A DNA stretch of 64,000 bases from NCBI GenBank assembly GCA_024752435.1, contig CP103030.1, forward strand, positions 1,426,001 through 1,490,000, given 5' to 3'. Below the pieces are notes generated by a model that had not been told where the DNA came from, searched no databases, and saw nothing but the letters and a program-made list of their open reading frames with translations. Origin of the DNA: Allantophomopsis cytisporea (taxonomy: Eukaryota; Ascomycota; Leotiomycetes; Phacidiales; Phacidiaceae). Position numbers and translations under genes: made by a program. Positions within the stretch are counted from its first letter, which is position 1. The number at the start of each line of letters is the position of its first letter. Below are positions 35,793 to 47,142 of the stretch, piece after piece.

Positions 35793-37331
35793 TTAGTTTT
35801 TAAGCATCTTAACGTCAAGCTTGAAGAAGCCAGCAGCACGTAGATGATCAACATAAGCCTGACCCAAGCAAGCAGGAGTGAGGACACCACGCATTTCCTT
35901 AGCCACACTCTCATCACGCAAGATAGTGATAGCAGCCTCACCAAGTAAGAAACCAGTGACTAACCAAATTAGCAACATACAAACAAGGATCAAGACCAAT
36001 AAACTCACAATAGTACAAGCCGCCATCATACTGTGCCCTTACAAAAACCTTACCCTCACCTTCAACCTCCGCGGTGCCACGGTACTCTACTCTATCACTC
36101 TTTGTGCTCTCCTTACTAGGTCCATCTCCAGGGGCAGTCACAAGTCTCGAAACAAGAGCTCGCACGGGCTTGAGGAGCAACGCGACCATTAACGTGGTAA
36201 GAGCCAAGTGCTGGACAAAGCCGAGGAAAGCATTTCGGGCCTTCATATACTCATTGACAAAGAACTTGTTTCCATATGCTTGAGATGTGCCCTGGAAGAG
36301 TCCCCAGGTTCGCTGGATTACAGGCACGTTTGCGGCTGCGCTGGGCGAGGTAGTGAGAGTTCCCAGATCAGGGGCATTGCGAATTCCGAGGATGGGAGTA
36401 TACCATGGCGCCTTTGACTTGACGGCTGGACCTGGAACTGGTGATATTCCATATGGAGCTCCTGTTGCGACAAGATCTTTAAGTGGGAAGCTATCGAAGA
36501 GACCCAAAACAGTTGCCATGGTCCCTCCTGAGATTCCACCACTATCATTGTCAGCAGGTCATTATAAAAAAGGACTAGGAAGCTCACCTCATTTCGTGGA
36601 CAGACAGAACGGTATCTCCGATCGGTTTGTTGTACTTCTCACGCGCATAAGTGGCCAGTGACCAGACACAAACATCTGATAGAGCAGACTCAAATCCACA
36701 TTGAGGGATCATGATGCAGTTGTTCTTCTTTGCGATCTCACCGTACTTCTTGATCATGAGAGATACCCATGGTACCTCACCGGTAGTATCAAGATAGTGA
36801 GTACCATTTTCGGCACAGGCTTTAAAAGCTGGTTCACCGTGCTGAGAGTATGGACCAACAGTTGCAATCATCAAAGTAGTCTTCTTTGCGAGCGCATCGA
36901 GATCAGCGAAGTTGAGAGAGGCCACCTCGATAGCTGAAAAGGTTAGCCCATGATTCTGTAACTGATACTATTCGCATTGCCTATGAGAGACATCCTGGAT
37001 GTTCTTCCAGCAAGTTTTGCAGTAAAAAGCAACGAATCGGATGATTGATCACCAATACTTTAACCCCTCCTTCACAGGTAGATTCCGAATGAACTTGGAA
37101 ATAAAGAAACCACGCAAAAGACAAATGGATTTGTAGCTTACAAGGCTGAGAACGATCCGGATTGAGAGCCTTGCATTCAGCTGCAACAGCCTCAAGCTTA
37201 CTGGCTGAGCGACCGGCGATAGCCCATTTGATATCGGTAGGCAAATGGGTTGCAATGTGTTCTGCTGTCAGCTTGCCGGTGTAACCAGTAGCTCCGAAGA
37301 GTACGATATCGTATTCGCGGGTGGTTGACAT
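35793..37331 (-). CDS. Saccharopine-dehydrogenase-like oxidoreductase (trans-acting enoyl reductase-like)
   Basis: Four exons on the minus strand, 37142..37331, 36588..36933, 36009..36541 and 35793..35959, encode 411 aa. Introns are 208, 46 and 49 nt; the first is unusually long for this window. The N-terminus DIVLFGATGYTGKLTAEHI is a Rossmann NAD(P)-binding loop (GATGYTG, about 12-18), followed by KWAIAGRS and VGPYSQHGEP, the signatures of the saccharopine-dehydrogenase-like family. The central part contains ENGTHYLDTTGE and IPQCGFESALSD, then SGGISGGTMATVL near the middle. The C-terminal portion holds a hydrophobic segment (about 285-305). The family includes fungal YNR-type proteins, animal SCCPDH (lipid-droplet associated) and mycobacterial trans-acting enoyl reductases. 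It is not the lysine-pathway enzyme. The substrate is unknown. Confidence 0.93.
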
Positions 37332-37878
37332 GATGGTTTATGCACGAAACACAGAGGATGACAGTACCAAGAAATTGCCGATGTAATACAAAGAACAAAT
37401 GTTTATTGATTGATACTGTTAATATCTATAGCGAAATCACAGGAACGGAAAAGAAATACTCTCCCGTCGACAAGGCGAATTCAAACCTTCGGCCTCGGCC
37501 ACTTTCCATTTTTCATTCGGACTCCGTACCGAGGTTTACAGAATAATATGACGAGAGAAGCCACGTTTAATTGTGCTTCATATATGCAGAGGCAAGAAAG
37601 CCTTTCATAAAGAGACGGTGCTGGTGGGCACGTGGTGGGGTAATGTTTATGCCTGAAGGACAAGACTTGATGCCTGATATATTGATACCTTACTGGCTAA
37701 ATCATATGAGGTCCCTGACCCGCTTCCTCCCCACTAGAAAGAGAAAGATTTAAAGTGACGACACGTGACCCACATTAGGGCTTTCAACACTCGCGTACAG
37801 ATCAGACAACTCGAAGTTCATACCGCGGCAGCACAATCTCTCGATCTCCACGACAAATCATCCACGACAACCGCAAAG
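37332..37878. promoter_or_regulatory. Divergent promoter of oxidoreductase and eL43 genes
   Basis: This 547-nt spacer has two transcription units pointing away from it. The side near eL43 carries CACGTGAC (37762-37769) and TTAGGG (37775-37780), about 100 nt before the eL43 start. It also carries one ACTCCGTAC motif (37521-37529). Confidence 0.65.
37762..37784 (+). promoter_or_regulatory. Cbf1-type E-box plus Tbf1-type site in ribosomal-protein promoter
   Basis: CACGTGAC is followed 5 nt later by TTAGGGCTTT. CACGTG is the Cbf1 site and TTAGGG is the core of the Tbf1 (telomere-repeat-binding) site. Both factors are known to control ribosomal-protein genes in Candida and many ascomycetes outside the Saccharomyces Rap1 lineage. 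Occupancy here is inferred. Confidence 0.65.
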
Positions 37879-38491
37879 ATGACCAAGAGAACCAAGAAGG
37901 TCGGCGTCACCGGTAAATATGGTACCAGGTAAGGAGTCCTCCTTTCCGACGCATTCGAAAGAAGATTCGAAGTTTTTCGCTCGTCCGTTCGCTCGCATTG
38001 CAATCGACTATCGTAACGACAAAGTCAATCAGCAATCTCATCTATCTATCAGCAAAAGTTTTCACTCCGGTTTCAAGCGATATTCAACGACAACAGATGC
38101 GAGCGAAAATGCGATAATAGGAACAAACCTGGGGAAATTCAAGAAGGAAATGACTGACTGGTTTGGTTGTGTATAGATACGGTGCTTCCCTCCGTAAGCA
38201 GGTGAAGAAGATGGAAATCACCCAGCACGCCCGTTACACCTGTACCTTCTGCGGAAAGACCACCGTCAAGAGACATTCCGTCGGTATCTGGGACTGCAAG
38301 TCTTGCAAGAAGACCGTCGCTGGTGGAGCCTACACCGTTTCGTACGTCCTCCCAATACTAAACTCAGTCCCAACCTGCGGAGAGAGATGCGAATAAGAAT
38401 ACGTTACTAACAGGAATACCCCCACAGCACCCCAGCTGCCGCTGCCATGCGTTCTACTCTTAGACGTCTTAGAGAAATTGCTGAGGTTTAA
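37879..38491 (+). CDS. rpl43: 60S ribosomal protein eL43 (L43/L37a)
   Basis: Exons 37879..37928, 38177..38341 and 38428..38491 encode 92 aa, exactly the family length. Introns are 248 nt (GTAAGG/ATAG) and 86 nt (GTACGT/CACAG, with a TTACTAAC branch site). The sequence begins [19 protein letters not shown], characteristic of eL43. The zinc ribbon is YTCTFCGKT followed by WDCKSCKK, four Cys in two CxxC pairs. The C-terminus is [14 protein letters not shown]. The protein sits in the large subunit of cytosolic ribosomes. The long first intron just after the start region is typical of highly expressed fungal ribosomal-protein genes and may contain regulatory elements. Divergent from the oxidoreductase gene. 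Confidence 0.97.
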
Positions 38492-40784
38492 ATGGTTGGA
38501 TCGGAACTCGGATTGCTGTCATTTGCTGGAGTGCGGGATCGGTCGGATCGGATGAAATCCTTACGAGCTACGAGCTGCGATTCGTCGCCATAGGTTTCTC
38601 TACCAAAAAGAAATTCAAGCAAATTCAAAAAATCTTCGACCTGTGCCACATCTTGTTGAAGAATGTTCGCCTTGGATAGTGCCATAGCACAGTGATACTG
38701 CTAACCTACAGGTTTGGTCGATAAGCGAAGGTTTTATTCTCCGGATCCGACTCGAATGGCGTTATCTTCTTGGACGTTGATCTTGTACACGCTGGTCAGA
38801 GGACGAGTCAAACGCAGCTACCACCTGAAATTTCTTTAGTACACGACAATGCGACCGATTACCCATACGAAGCAATACAGAGCTCAAGTAGCTATGGTTC
38901 CTGGTGACATCGACCTCCAGCCTCTTCATGAAGCATATCGCACCGATAACTTTGAGACTTTCTCTACGCATTAACCGATTCTTCATGGCCCTCATCCTCG
39001 ACTGTAACCATTTCGACGACATTCCACCTGGAACTCGTATCGGATAGATCGACCTGTGTTTCCTCGATCAGCGCCTTTGTAGTATGCGTTAGAGTTCAAT
39101 TTCTCATGCGAACTGTTATCGGTAATACTGTCATTGTCCGTATTGGCAGTTTGCACGTGTGCGCTGCGGTTGTATTTGACTTGCTGTCACTGTCACTCTC
39201 CCTGCCACAGACACAATACCGAGTTCGTGACCGAGAACACATGTACGTGGGTTGAGACCCTTCGATGATGTGAGATGCACGATAAGTGATTGAGTACCGT
39301 AGGCAAGAGTGGAAAGGCCCGCCTTGGCAATTCTGAATAAGCTGGTTCCTGTGCGGTACATCGTTACAAGTCCGGGGTCTGATGTGTCTACGTCGTTCAG
39401 CTGCCTGGTGTATCTGCTTCCTTGTCTACGTACGGACATGGGCTCCTTGTTGTTCGAATGGCTTGTCGTGGTGACGGCGCATCGAGTCACGTTCATGGAC
39501 TGACTTCGTCTCGGCGTGTCTTGCCCGGTGTCTTGTGCTACGTTGCACATTCACTCGGCTTCAGCAGCACCGTTTGGTCCTTGTCTACATGGTACGCGTA
39601 TATGACGCAAATATATGGTTTTCTGCCTGCTTGACTCTTTGATTTCTATATCTGTGCTTGGCGTGTGACTTTGTGAATGATTGACTAGTTGTATCGTGAC
39701 TACTCCCCTATGCCGACTTGACTTGACTTGGCTGTGTGGGTTGGGATGAATACCTGTCTATGGGTGTGCGTGTCTCTGTGTGCCTGTACCTGGATCTTAC
39801 TGTGTCACCGGGAAGTACTATGCGTGCGTGTGGGTTCGGCCCAATGATGGGCGACATGAATGAACATGCTGTGCTCAAATACGATAGATACTGCGGTTGC
39901 ACTTCATCGATGTACTTACTTACTACTACGGAGCAGCCACTATACCTTACCTTACATGAGACTGTTCTTGGTACATGATCCATCCGACTCGAGGTCTTCG
40001 TGACGACGTGACCTAGATACAGACATGCATACATACATACATACGTAGGTAGTTCAAATTACCTAAGTACTCCGTCGCAGTGGAAACGTATCTCTACGAA
40101 ATCTCCCAATACGAATGATCATTGTTTGATTTGGGGACTTTCGCATGCAATCCGTAGTATGATAATCCTGCAACAACTAGCCCTAAACAGATGTTCAAGA
40201 ATGTAATCTGATTTTCCCACTCATATTTATCGACAGGGGGGTTAGAGGAAATCGATGAGTTGGCTGTATGGCTGTGGCTTTGGCTCTGGCTTTGGTCTTG
40301 GTTTTAGTTTTTGGCTCACCTTATTCAACTGCGTAGTACATTACTTGTTGGCCGTTCATCGGTAGAGTTCGAGCGGTGACGGATTGGGCGTGATCGGATA
40401 CATTTCCATACGAATTCATCAAGGTCTTATTGGGCTGTTGTGGGGATTATTTATTACTTACGTTGCTTTGTCGAGTCTGGCTGTCCGTATTTGTTCCGTA
40501 GAGCTTCCTCTCTTGGGCGTCTGACCTTGTGGTACGTACTCGGCAAAGTAAGGTACGTACCATCCCATAGGATAGCTGGGATAGATAGGTAATGTAGGTA
40601 TGTGATAGGTACATATGAGATATTAATATGTTTGGTCATGGTTGTGGTTGTGGTTGTGCTGGTGGTCATTGACATGGAATAAATATCTGGTAGATGTAAT
40701 GAATAGGGTTAGGTATTTGTATGAAGTATCACATAATAGTTTGTATGTAAGGTACTTTGTATTTCCTAGTTCGTCTTTGTATTT

Positions 40785-40829
40785 GAAATACTTGCAATAC
40801 TTGAAATACTTGCAATACTTGCAATACTT
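40785..40829 (+). repeat. 9-bp minisatellite, five copies
   Basis: Alternating units GAAATACTT and GCAATACTT, five in tandem, differ only at position 2. Confidence 0.9.
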
Positions 40830-40995
40830 GAGCTTCTCTGATACTCTCATGCTCTTATGCTTTGCATTACCAACCTCCACCATTATTCATTCCACCATCA
40901 ACCATGTCGAGTATATCTGCCTTAGGTAGTAGTCAGTCAGTCAGTCACTCGCTCACTCATTTGAAGTGATTACCTGCCTTTATTCGGATGAGACT

Positions 40996-41115
40996 CATCT
41001 ACTCATTTACGCATTTACGCATCTACTCATCTACTCATCTACTCATTTACGCATCTACTCATTTATGCATCTACTCATTTACACATCTACTCATTTACGC
41101 ATCTACTCATTCACT
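40996..41115 (+). repeat. 8-bp minisatellite, about 15 copies
   Basis: Tandem octamers of two alternating forms, CATCTACT and CATTTACG (with single variants CATTTATG, CATTTACA and CATTCACT), run for 120 nt without losing register. It lies about 520 nt before the RING-PHD start. Confidence 0.93.
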
Positions 41116-41633
41116 CAACTCACATACCAAAATACTATCCGCGGGCCGCAATACCCTTGACCACCTTTCCACCTTCAACTTCATCATCCAATCAATTCAT
41201 TCATCCTCCATCGTCGGATAGTTCCCTCTTCTGCCTTAAAGCAATCTGACCATTCACAGCCATTCACTTCTTTTACTCGTTAATCCGTTCTCTCTACTGC
41301 TGTGGTGCCTCTTCTCTCCCTCTCTCTCTTTCTCTCTCTACCTACCTACCTACTACCTTTACGCCAGTAGTCGTTACTACTACTACTACTACTCTCACAT
41401 ACACTCTCACACTACCCTCACTCGACTCGCTCACTTTAATGTCCCAACTCAACTCAACTCAACTCCCTCCAAAGCTTCAACCACAAACAATTTCCTTTTC
41501 AATAACCCCCCCAAACATCACCCAAATAATCTACGCCACCATACAGCTATCTTGAACTTAAAACCTCATTTCAACTCTATGACTTTCCAAATCAAACCAC
41601 TACTGCACAACACTTCAAATCAACCTCGCCGTC

Positions 41634-43631
41634 ATGGCTGACCAGTGCATCGTATGTCTGGAGAATCTAGACGTGGAATCCCCCAGGGAAAGTGACGTTC
41701 TCTCTTTAATTCGCCAAGACGATGAAGTCGCTGCTATCACCAACAACAACCACCACCACCACCACCACGATAACCACCAAAATCACCAAAACCACTCATC
41801 CTCTAAAGCTATCGCCCTTGATGAAGCACAAAACATTTCGAAAATAAAACCATGTGATCACATTTTACATGACGAATGCCTTCGAGAATGGACTCAGAAG
41901 GCAAATAGTTGCCCCATCTGCCGTCAGACCTTCAACTTGGTCGAAGTCTATGATAAAGTAGGAGGTAAGTCTTCCATATCACAACAACAATTCCATGATA
42001 GCATTTTGGCCTTCGGAATCTGACCTTGCTTTTCTATAGGGTCTCTATTGTCGACTTATATCGTAGAGGACAAGAAACAAGTTGCCCAGTTCGACCCTGC
42101 AGCATGGATTGACGAACCGGTCGAAGAAGAGGAGAATGTACCATGTCCGATCTGTGACAGATCCGATCAGGAAGACGTCCTTTTGCTTTGCGACTGCTGC
42201 GATGCCTCCTATCATACACACTGTGTTGGTCTCGACGGTGTACCACAGACCAACTGGTATTGTATGGAATGTGAAAATGACGGAGCGGGGGCAAATGCCA
42301 GAGAGGTGGCCGCCGCAGTTCCCCCTCGCCGCAACAGTCACGCCAGACCAAACTATTGTCGTCCACCACGTACCCAAGCCCAAGTCCGCCGAATAAGACG
42401 ACATGCTCGTGCAGACAACTGGCAAGGTACATGGAGTTTGATTGCTGGTCGGGTCTGGGATAGTCTCAATATCGACCTCGATTACGATAACGGAGATGAT
42501 GATCTCAGCTTCGCCCCAGACTATCGTCGAGGACAACAAGAGGCCCAGAGATGGCAACAACGTATGGATATTGCTGCTCGTCAAGGTGCTCGAGAAGTCT
42601 TCAGCCAGGGTACACAACCTATAATTCGTCCGAGGGAGCACCCAGTGGTACCCATCGAAACTCCCGAGGAAGCTAGAGCTTGGGGGGCATTTGAGAGAGC
42701 AAAGGAGATGGACACAACTCCACCAAGCCGAAAGCGCAAATCACGATCCATTACACAATCACCTGCCGAACCAGCACCAGAGCCTGAGCGTAAGCTGAAG
42801 CGACCACGAACTCGTAGGGTTATAGCCGATCGCCCAGGCTCTTCTTCCGATGCTTCAGCTGGTTCCAGTAGTCGCCGCCGCAATACTCATACCCCAGCCG
42901 AGTCAAGCGGTCGAAGCAGACCAGTTCTTGACACCTCAGCAAGTGCAGCCACAAGCACAGGCATGGGCACATCATTCTTGAATTCGTTATTGAAGGAAGT
43001 TGAAGCTAGTGGTACATCAGATAGTGATGGGAGACACCACAACACAAGCACAACGGCCACGAGCCCAACTATCGAACACTCTTCCCCCGCTGCATCGCCA
43101 ACATCATCTACATACGCCACACCACGTGCCATGTCTGCTACACCACCACCACACATCACCAAGCGTCCAGGTTCACCAATGCCACTTACATCTCATGTCC
43201 AACCTGCCTTTGGTCCCGCAAACTACACTGGCTCTCGTGTCCCAACTGACATTTCACCTGCCCTTACTAATGGTAAAGAGCCCACCTCCCCACAAAACGA
43301 AATTCGACAACCACGGTCTTCCAAGCGTCGACAATATTCCGGCTCCCCGCCCTCTTCAACGGAAGCATCCCCCACCCGCCCATCGCAAATGTCCACCGAA
43401 GCTAAAGCTGAGGTATCATCACTTGTCCGCAAGGCTCTCACCCCACATTGGCAAACGAAGGAGATTACAAAGAAGCAATATGAAGATATCAACCGGGGAG
43501 TATCCAGAATTCTATATGAGCAGATTCAGCAGATGGATTTGGAGGCCTGGAAGGATGAGGAAGTTCTTAGGGGATGGAAGAGCAAGGCTGAACGAGAAGT
43601 CCGAAGAGCTGTGGAAGGTCTGAGGGCTTGA
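41634..43631 (+). CDS. asr1: RING-PHD E3 ubiquitin ligase (Asr1/PHRF1-like)
   Basis: Exons 41634..41964 and 42040..43631 encode 640 aa; the 75-nt intron (GTAAGT/CTATAG) lies between the two zinc domains. The RING has C5 and C8, then C74-H76-H79-C82 and C93-C96. The loop between C8 and C74 is extended by an Asn/His run (HHHHHH at about 40-45), longer than in ordinary RINGs. The PHD finger is at about 146-190: CPICDRSDQ, LLLCDCCDASYHTHC, WYCMEC. The centre is Ser/Thr/Pro-rich with basic nuclear-localisation-like clusters. The last about 80 residues (VRKALTPHWQTKEITKKQY) form a helical block conserved among fungal homologues and resembling an SRI-like RNA polymerase II CTD-binding domain. Yeast Asr1 ubiquitylates RNA polymerase II via its CTD. 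The same role is inferred here. Confidence 0.88.
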
Positions 43632-45087
43632 TCAGCTGCAATATGAATGGACAGAGATAGGGTATACAATTGGTACTAAAATGAGAGCGAGAATGATGGT
43701 TATGAAGGTGGACTTATTAAGGCGTATTGGTTTGGTTTGGTTCTTCATGCGACTTGAGCTTGCATCTTCTGCGAGTTGGGAGATACCCGGATCGGATTTA
43801 TGGATGAATGGAGTGATTGATTGGTTGATTGAGATGGTATGCAGTGCAGTGTTTGCTTGATATATATATGGAAGAGGGGGATGGATGGATAGCATCAGGC
43901 ATTTTAGGTGGCGTTTTTTTTCTTTCTTTTCTTTCTTTCTGTAAGGGTTTGAGGTTAAGAACTTTGAAGGATTTGAGGGGGCTGGTATTGGTGTAGGTGA
44001 TTTGTTGAATGAGTGGAAATGAGTGAGAATGAGCTGTTGAAGATTTGATTGTGTGAATTTTTGTGTGAATATGTGTGATTGTTGTGACTGTTTTGTGATT
44101 TTGTGATTTTATGACTGTGAGGCTGGGGATTGGGGTGTAGGGTTTGATGTGATGCTGCATTGCTAGACTGAAATCCAGCGAAGCATTTCTCCTTGTACTC
44201 ATCTGCATTTACAGAGTGGGCTTTACATTTGGGTAAAGATATTGGTGGATCGTCTGACTGATGGTAAAGATTTGGAAGGCATGTATTCTGTTTTTGCTGA
44301 TAGCTGCTTACGACTTTTGTTTATGGCATATTAGGTTGTCTTCTCTCATACTTGAGATGAAGGCTTTGTCAACTAGGGGGTTTTATGAGAGATTGATCAG
44401 TGATGATTGTTGACTGATAGAGGGAATTGCGAGGATTTTGAGCAATGATGAAGAGCTGATTTGGGTTGTGGATTTGTACTCGTCAGATGAAATGGATCTC
44501 AGAACTTGTTTGAACTTGGCTTTATGATGATTTGCGGACACACTTCCCTTTTGAATATAAGGTACTCTGAAGACATGGGATTGCTTGCGGTCTGCCGGTC
44601 ATGATTGAAGACATCGTGCACCAGGCATTCCATCGTTAGAACAATATCGACTGCTATTTCGATAGCATTCGCCGACACCATCTTCATATCTTAGTCAATG
44701 TGCAAATCATTTCTATCGAGATATGCTCAACAGACACACAAATTCACATACAACCATGATATCACACGAATATGTAAGCAGTAGCTATCTAACCGTACAC
44801 CGTAGAAAACGCAGGTACCGCTAGCGAAAAAAAGACTGCGGTCTTCCTCTAGGCATCGATAAATGATCGGGACGTCCTGGATGGAACAGGTCCCGATGAT
44901 AAGGAAATGATGCCGTGGAGAGAAAAGAAGCAGAATTGCGCAGGCGAAAAGAAATTTATATCTGCGCACGCGTACGCTAGTGTAAGACGCTGATTATGTA
45001 AGCGTGATTTTTGTTCGCTGGTGGAACATGCGTATGGATATGTAGATGGAGTCGAGCTTGGGAATAGCATCATTCTTTCCACGCACA
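43632..45087. other. Intergenic region between RING-PHD and mL46 genes
   Basis: These are 1.46 kb. The 300 nt after 43632 are G/A-rich followed by a CTTT repeat (about 43917-43940); the stretch near 44000-44150 is TG-rich. No gene is recognised on either strand. Confidence 0.35.
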
Positions 45088-46219
45088 ATGAACATGAGCG
45101 CAAGCAGTAGGGGGAGTAAGGCGGCAGCCTCGCTCATACGTGAGTCCTTGCACGATGCAACATCAATTGAGCCTTTACTGATCAATTCCAGGCTCCTCAA
45201 GATACCCTCGTGTATGCAGCGACTGCATCAAAACCATCGCTCCACAACGACGACATGCTGCCACTGTCGCAGCATTAAAGACCTCCGAAGGAACTACCAC
45301 CCTCCCACACATCGCCTCCATCCCTCCAGTCACCACCACCAACCTTCTCCCCGAGTACGAAATCAATGCTGGCATCGTGCTCTCGCGCCCGCCCGTCCTC
45401 ACACGCACCCTCACGCCCTTTGAAAACGCCTACTTCTTCTACCAGCGCCGCCTCAACGAGCGATTAGTCCTGCCGTTTACGCGCTACTTCTACTTCAAGG
45501 AGGACACGCCCGCCGACATCGAGTGGAAGGCGAAGGCAAAGCTGCGCAATGGCTCACCGGCCCGTGACCTGGGTGCTTATCAGCCATATGGCAAGGAGGG
45601 CTGGAACGACGAGCTGCTCGTTGGCGACAACACCTCCAAGCCGGATACGATTGTCCAGAGCTTGCTCAAGGACGCGGAGGTCAAGGGGCCGGATGGAGAG
45701 GTCGAGTCGAGGCCCGATATGCCTCTGCCGAGAGTGACCGAGGCGGATAAGAAGGGTGATACCAGGAGGCTGGATAGAAAATTGCACAGAACCTTATATT
45801 TGGTCGTGCAAAAAGAGGGCGGTGGATGGGGTTTCCCGGCTGGAAACTTGGTTGGTAAAGAGAACTTACAGCAGGTTTGTAGTCCTTGTCATTGCGCTGC
45901 GGGGGTATTGACTAATCGTGTGCAGGCTGCTGAGAGAGTTCTCGTGCAAACGGCCGGTATCAATATGAACACGTGGATCGTCGGACATGCACCGGTCGGA
46001 CACCAAGTCGTTGAAGCAATCCGCGACGAGAAGAAGGGCATCTTCAAGGCGGGTGAGAAGACTTTCTTCATGAAGGCGAGAATTATGGCTGGTCAGGCGG
46101 ATTTGAAGGCCAATGCTTTCGGTTTGAAAGATTTTAAGTGGTTGACCAAGCAGGAACTGTCTAAGCACGTAGGTCCTAAGTATTACTCTTCCATTAATGG
46201 CATGTTGGCAGATAGATAG
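45088..46219 (+). CDS. mrpl17: Mitochondrial large-subunit ribosomal protein mL46 (MRPL17-like)
   Basis: Exons 45088..45139, 45192..45874 and 45926..46219 encode 342 aa. The first intron (52 nt, GTGAGT/CCAG) joins a basic, Ser/Ala-rich N-terminus that looks like a mitochondrial presequence (ASSRGSKAAASLIRSSRYP) to a CSDC segment. An in-frame ATG at 45046 would add 14 residues; 45088 gives the better presequence. The second intron (51 nt, GTTTGT donor, GACTAAT branch, TGCAG acceptor) is a multiple of three and lacks a stop. The core is family-typical: YFFYQRRLNERLVLPFTRYF, ADIEWKAK, a Nudix-like half (LYLVVQKEGGGWGFPAGNLV, then a degenerate Nudix box lacking the catalytic glutamates), and the C-terminal KYYSSINGMLADR. 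Orthologues are structural proteins of the mitoribosome. Confidence 0.94.
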
Positions 46220-47142
46220 TGTATGATAGCAAGCAAAATGTATTAGTATGTAAATCGCACTGGTGTGGACTTTGTGCTGTTGGGAGTTTAATATTGCATA
46301 GGTGATGTAATTACTTACATTGGCTATTGCGGTAAGCTGGTATCAATGGTTGTGGACAAGATTGTAAGTGTACCTGTATCTTTGCTTAACATTATAAAAT
46401 GGTCTGGTGATCAAAGATTGCTAAAGCTTATAAGTACCTGCTCTTTGTCCAGAACCGGCTTGAATTTTAGAATAGACACTTTCTCAGACTATTTCTGCAC
46501 TTGAACTAGTAAATGCCAATGACCATACTTCTTTGATTTCAGTGATAGGTTTGCTCAGCTTGATTAGATTGAAACGCTATGTAGCTTTCAATGAGATGGG
46601 TTCAAAGACATATTAAACAGGTTTATACCCGCAACAAGCACGATGAGATGCTCAAATCAGTGATATACCGTAGGAATACCGAATACTCAGAATGGAACAA
46701 GGACTTCTTATTAGGAAATGCAAAACCCAAGACAGGGTATTGTGACATTCTGGCTACGACGGATCTAGAAACATCGGGGCAACCATGTGGCCAAGTGATC
46801 ATTATGACTTAAGGATAATATATATCAAGAGATTTTGATTATTGTAGAAGATAGAAAATGCACAGTACTTATCTCAATCGTATGCAGGTATACACGGAGC
46901 TTTTGAAATCTCAGATGATATCGACTTCTAACAGAGTTATAAGCTTGTTTAAAGTAATTTTAGGAACAAGAGAATAACTCAACATGCAAATTGAATCTAT
47001 TCATTTTCAAATGACCAACAACATTCCAGTAGTTGAGGAGTCTTTTGTCAGATGATGAGATGCTATTTAATATACTGAAGCTCATTACTATTTCTTCTGT
47101 TTCAATGCTGCGTGTGAGTGAATATTTGAGAAGTTGACCTGT
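46220..47142. other. Convergent 3' intergenic region
   Basis: These are 923 nt between the 3' ends of the mL46 and MFS genes. It is AT-rich. A 73-codon plus-strand frame at 46591 has no recognisable content. Confidence 0.4.

Larger units (their letters stand above)
38492..41633. other. Long intergenic region upstream of the RING-PHD gene
   Basis: These are 3.1 kb without a supportable gene. It includes TTGACTTGACTTGAC at about 39713-39730, CATA repeats near 40026-40045, GGCTNT hexamer runs at about 40262-40310, a 9-mer array at 40785-40829, an 8-mer array at 40996-41115, and a C/T-rich tract from about 41160 to 41600 just before the next start. The last is probably the RING-PHD promoter and leader. 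Frames in this region consist largely of repeat translations. Confidence 0.45.

Noticed and set aside
40966..41221. Plus-strand frame encoding an IYSFTHL-type repeat
   Set aside because: It is the translation of the 8-bp minisatellite; no start context or other coding evidence is present.
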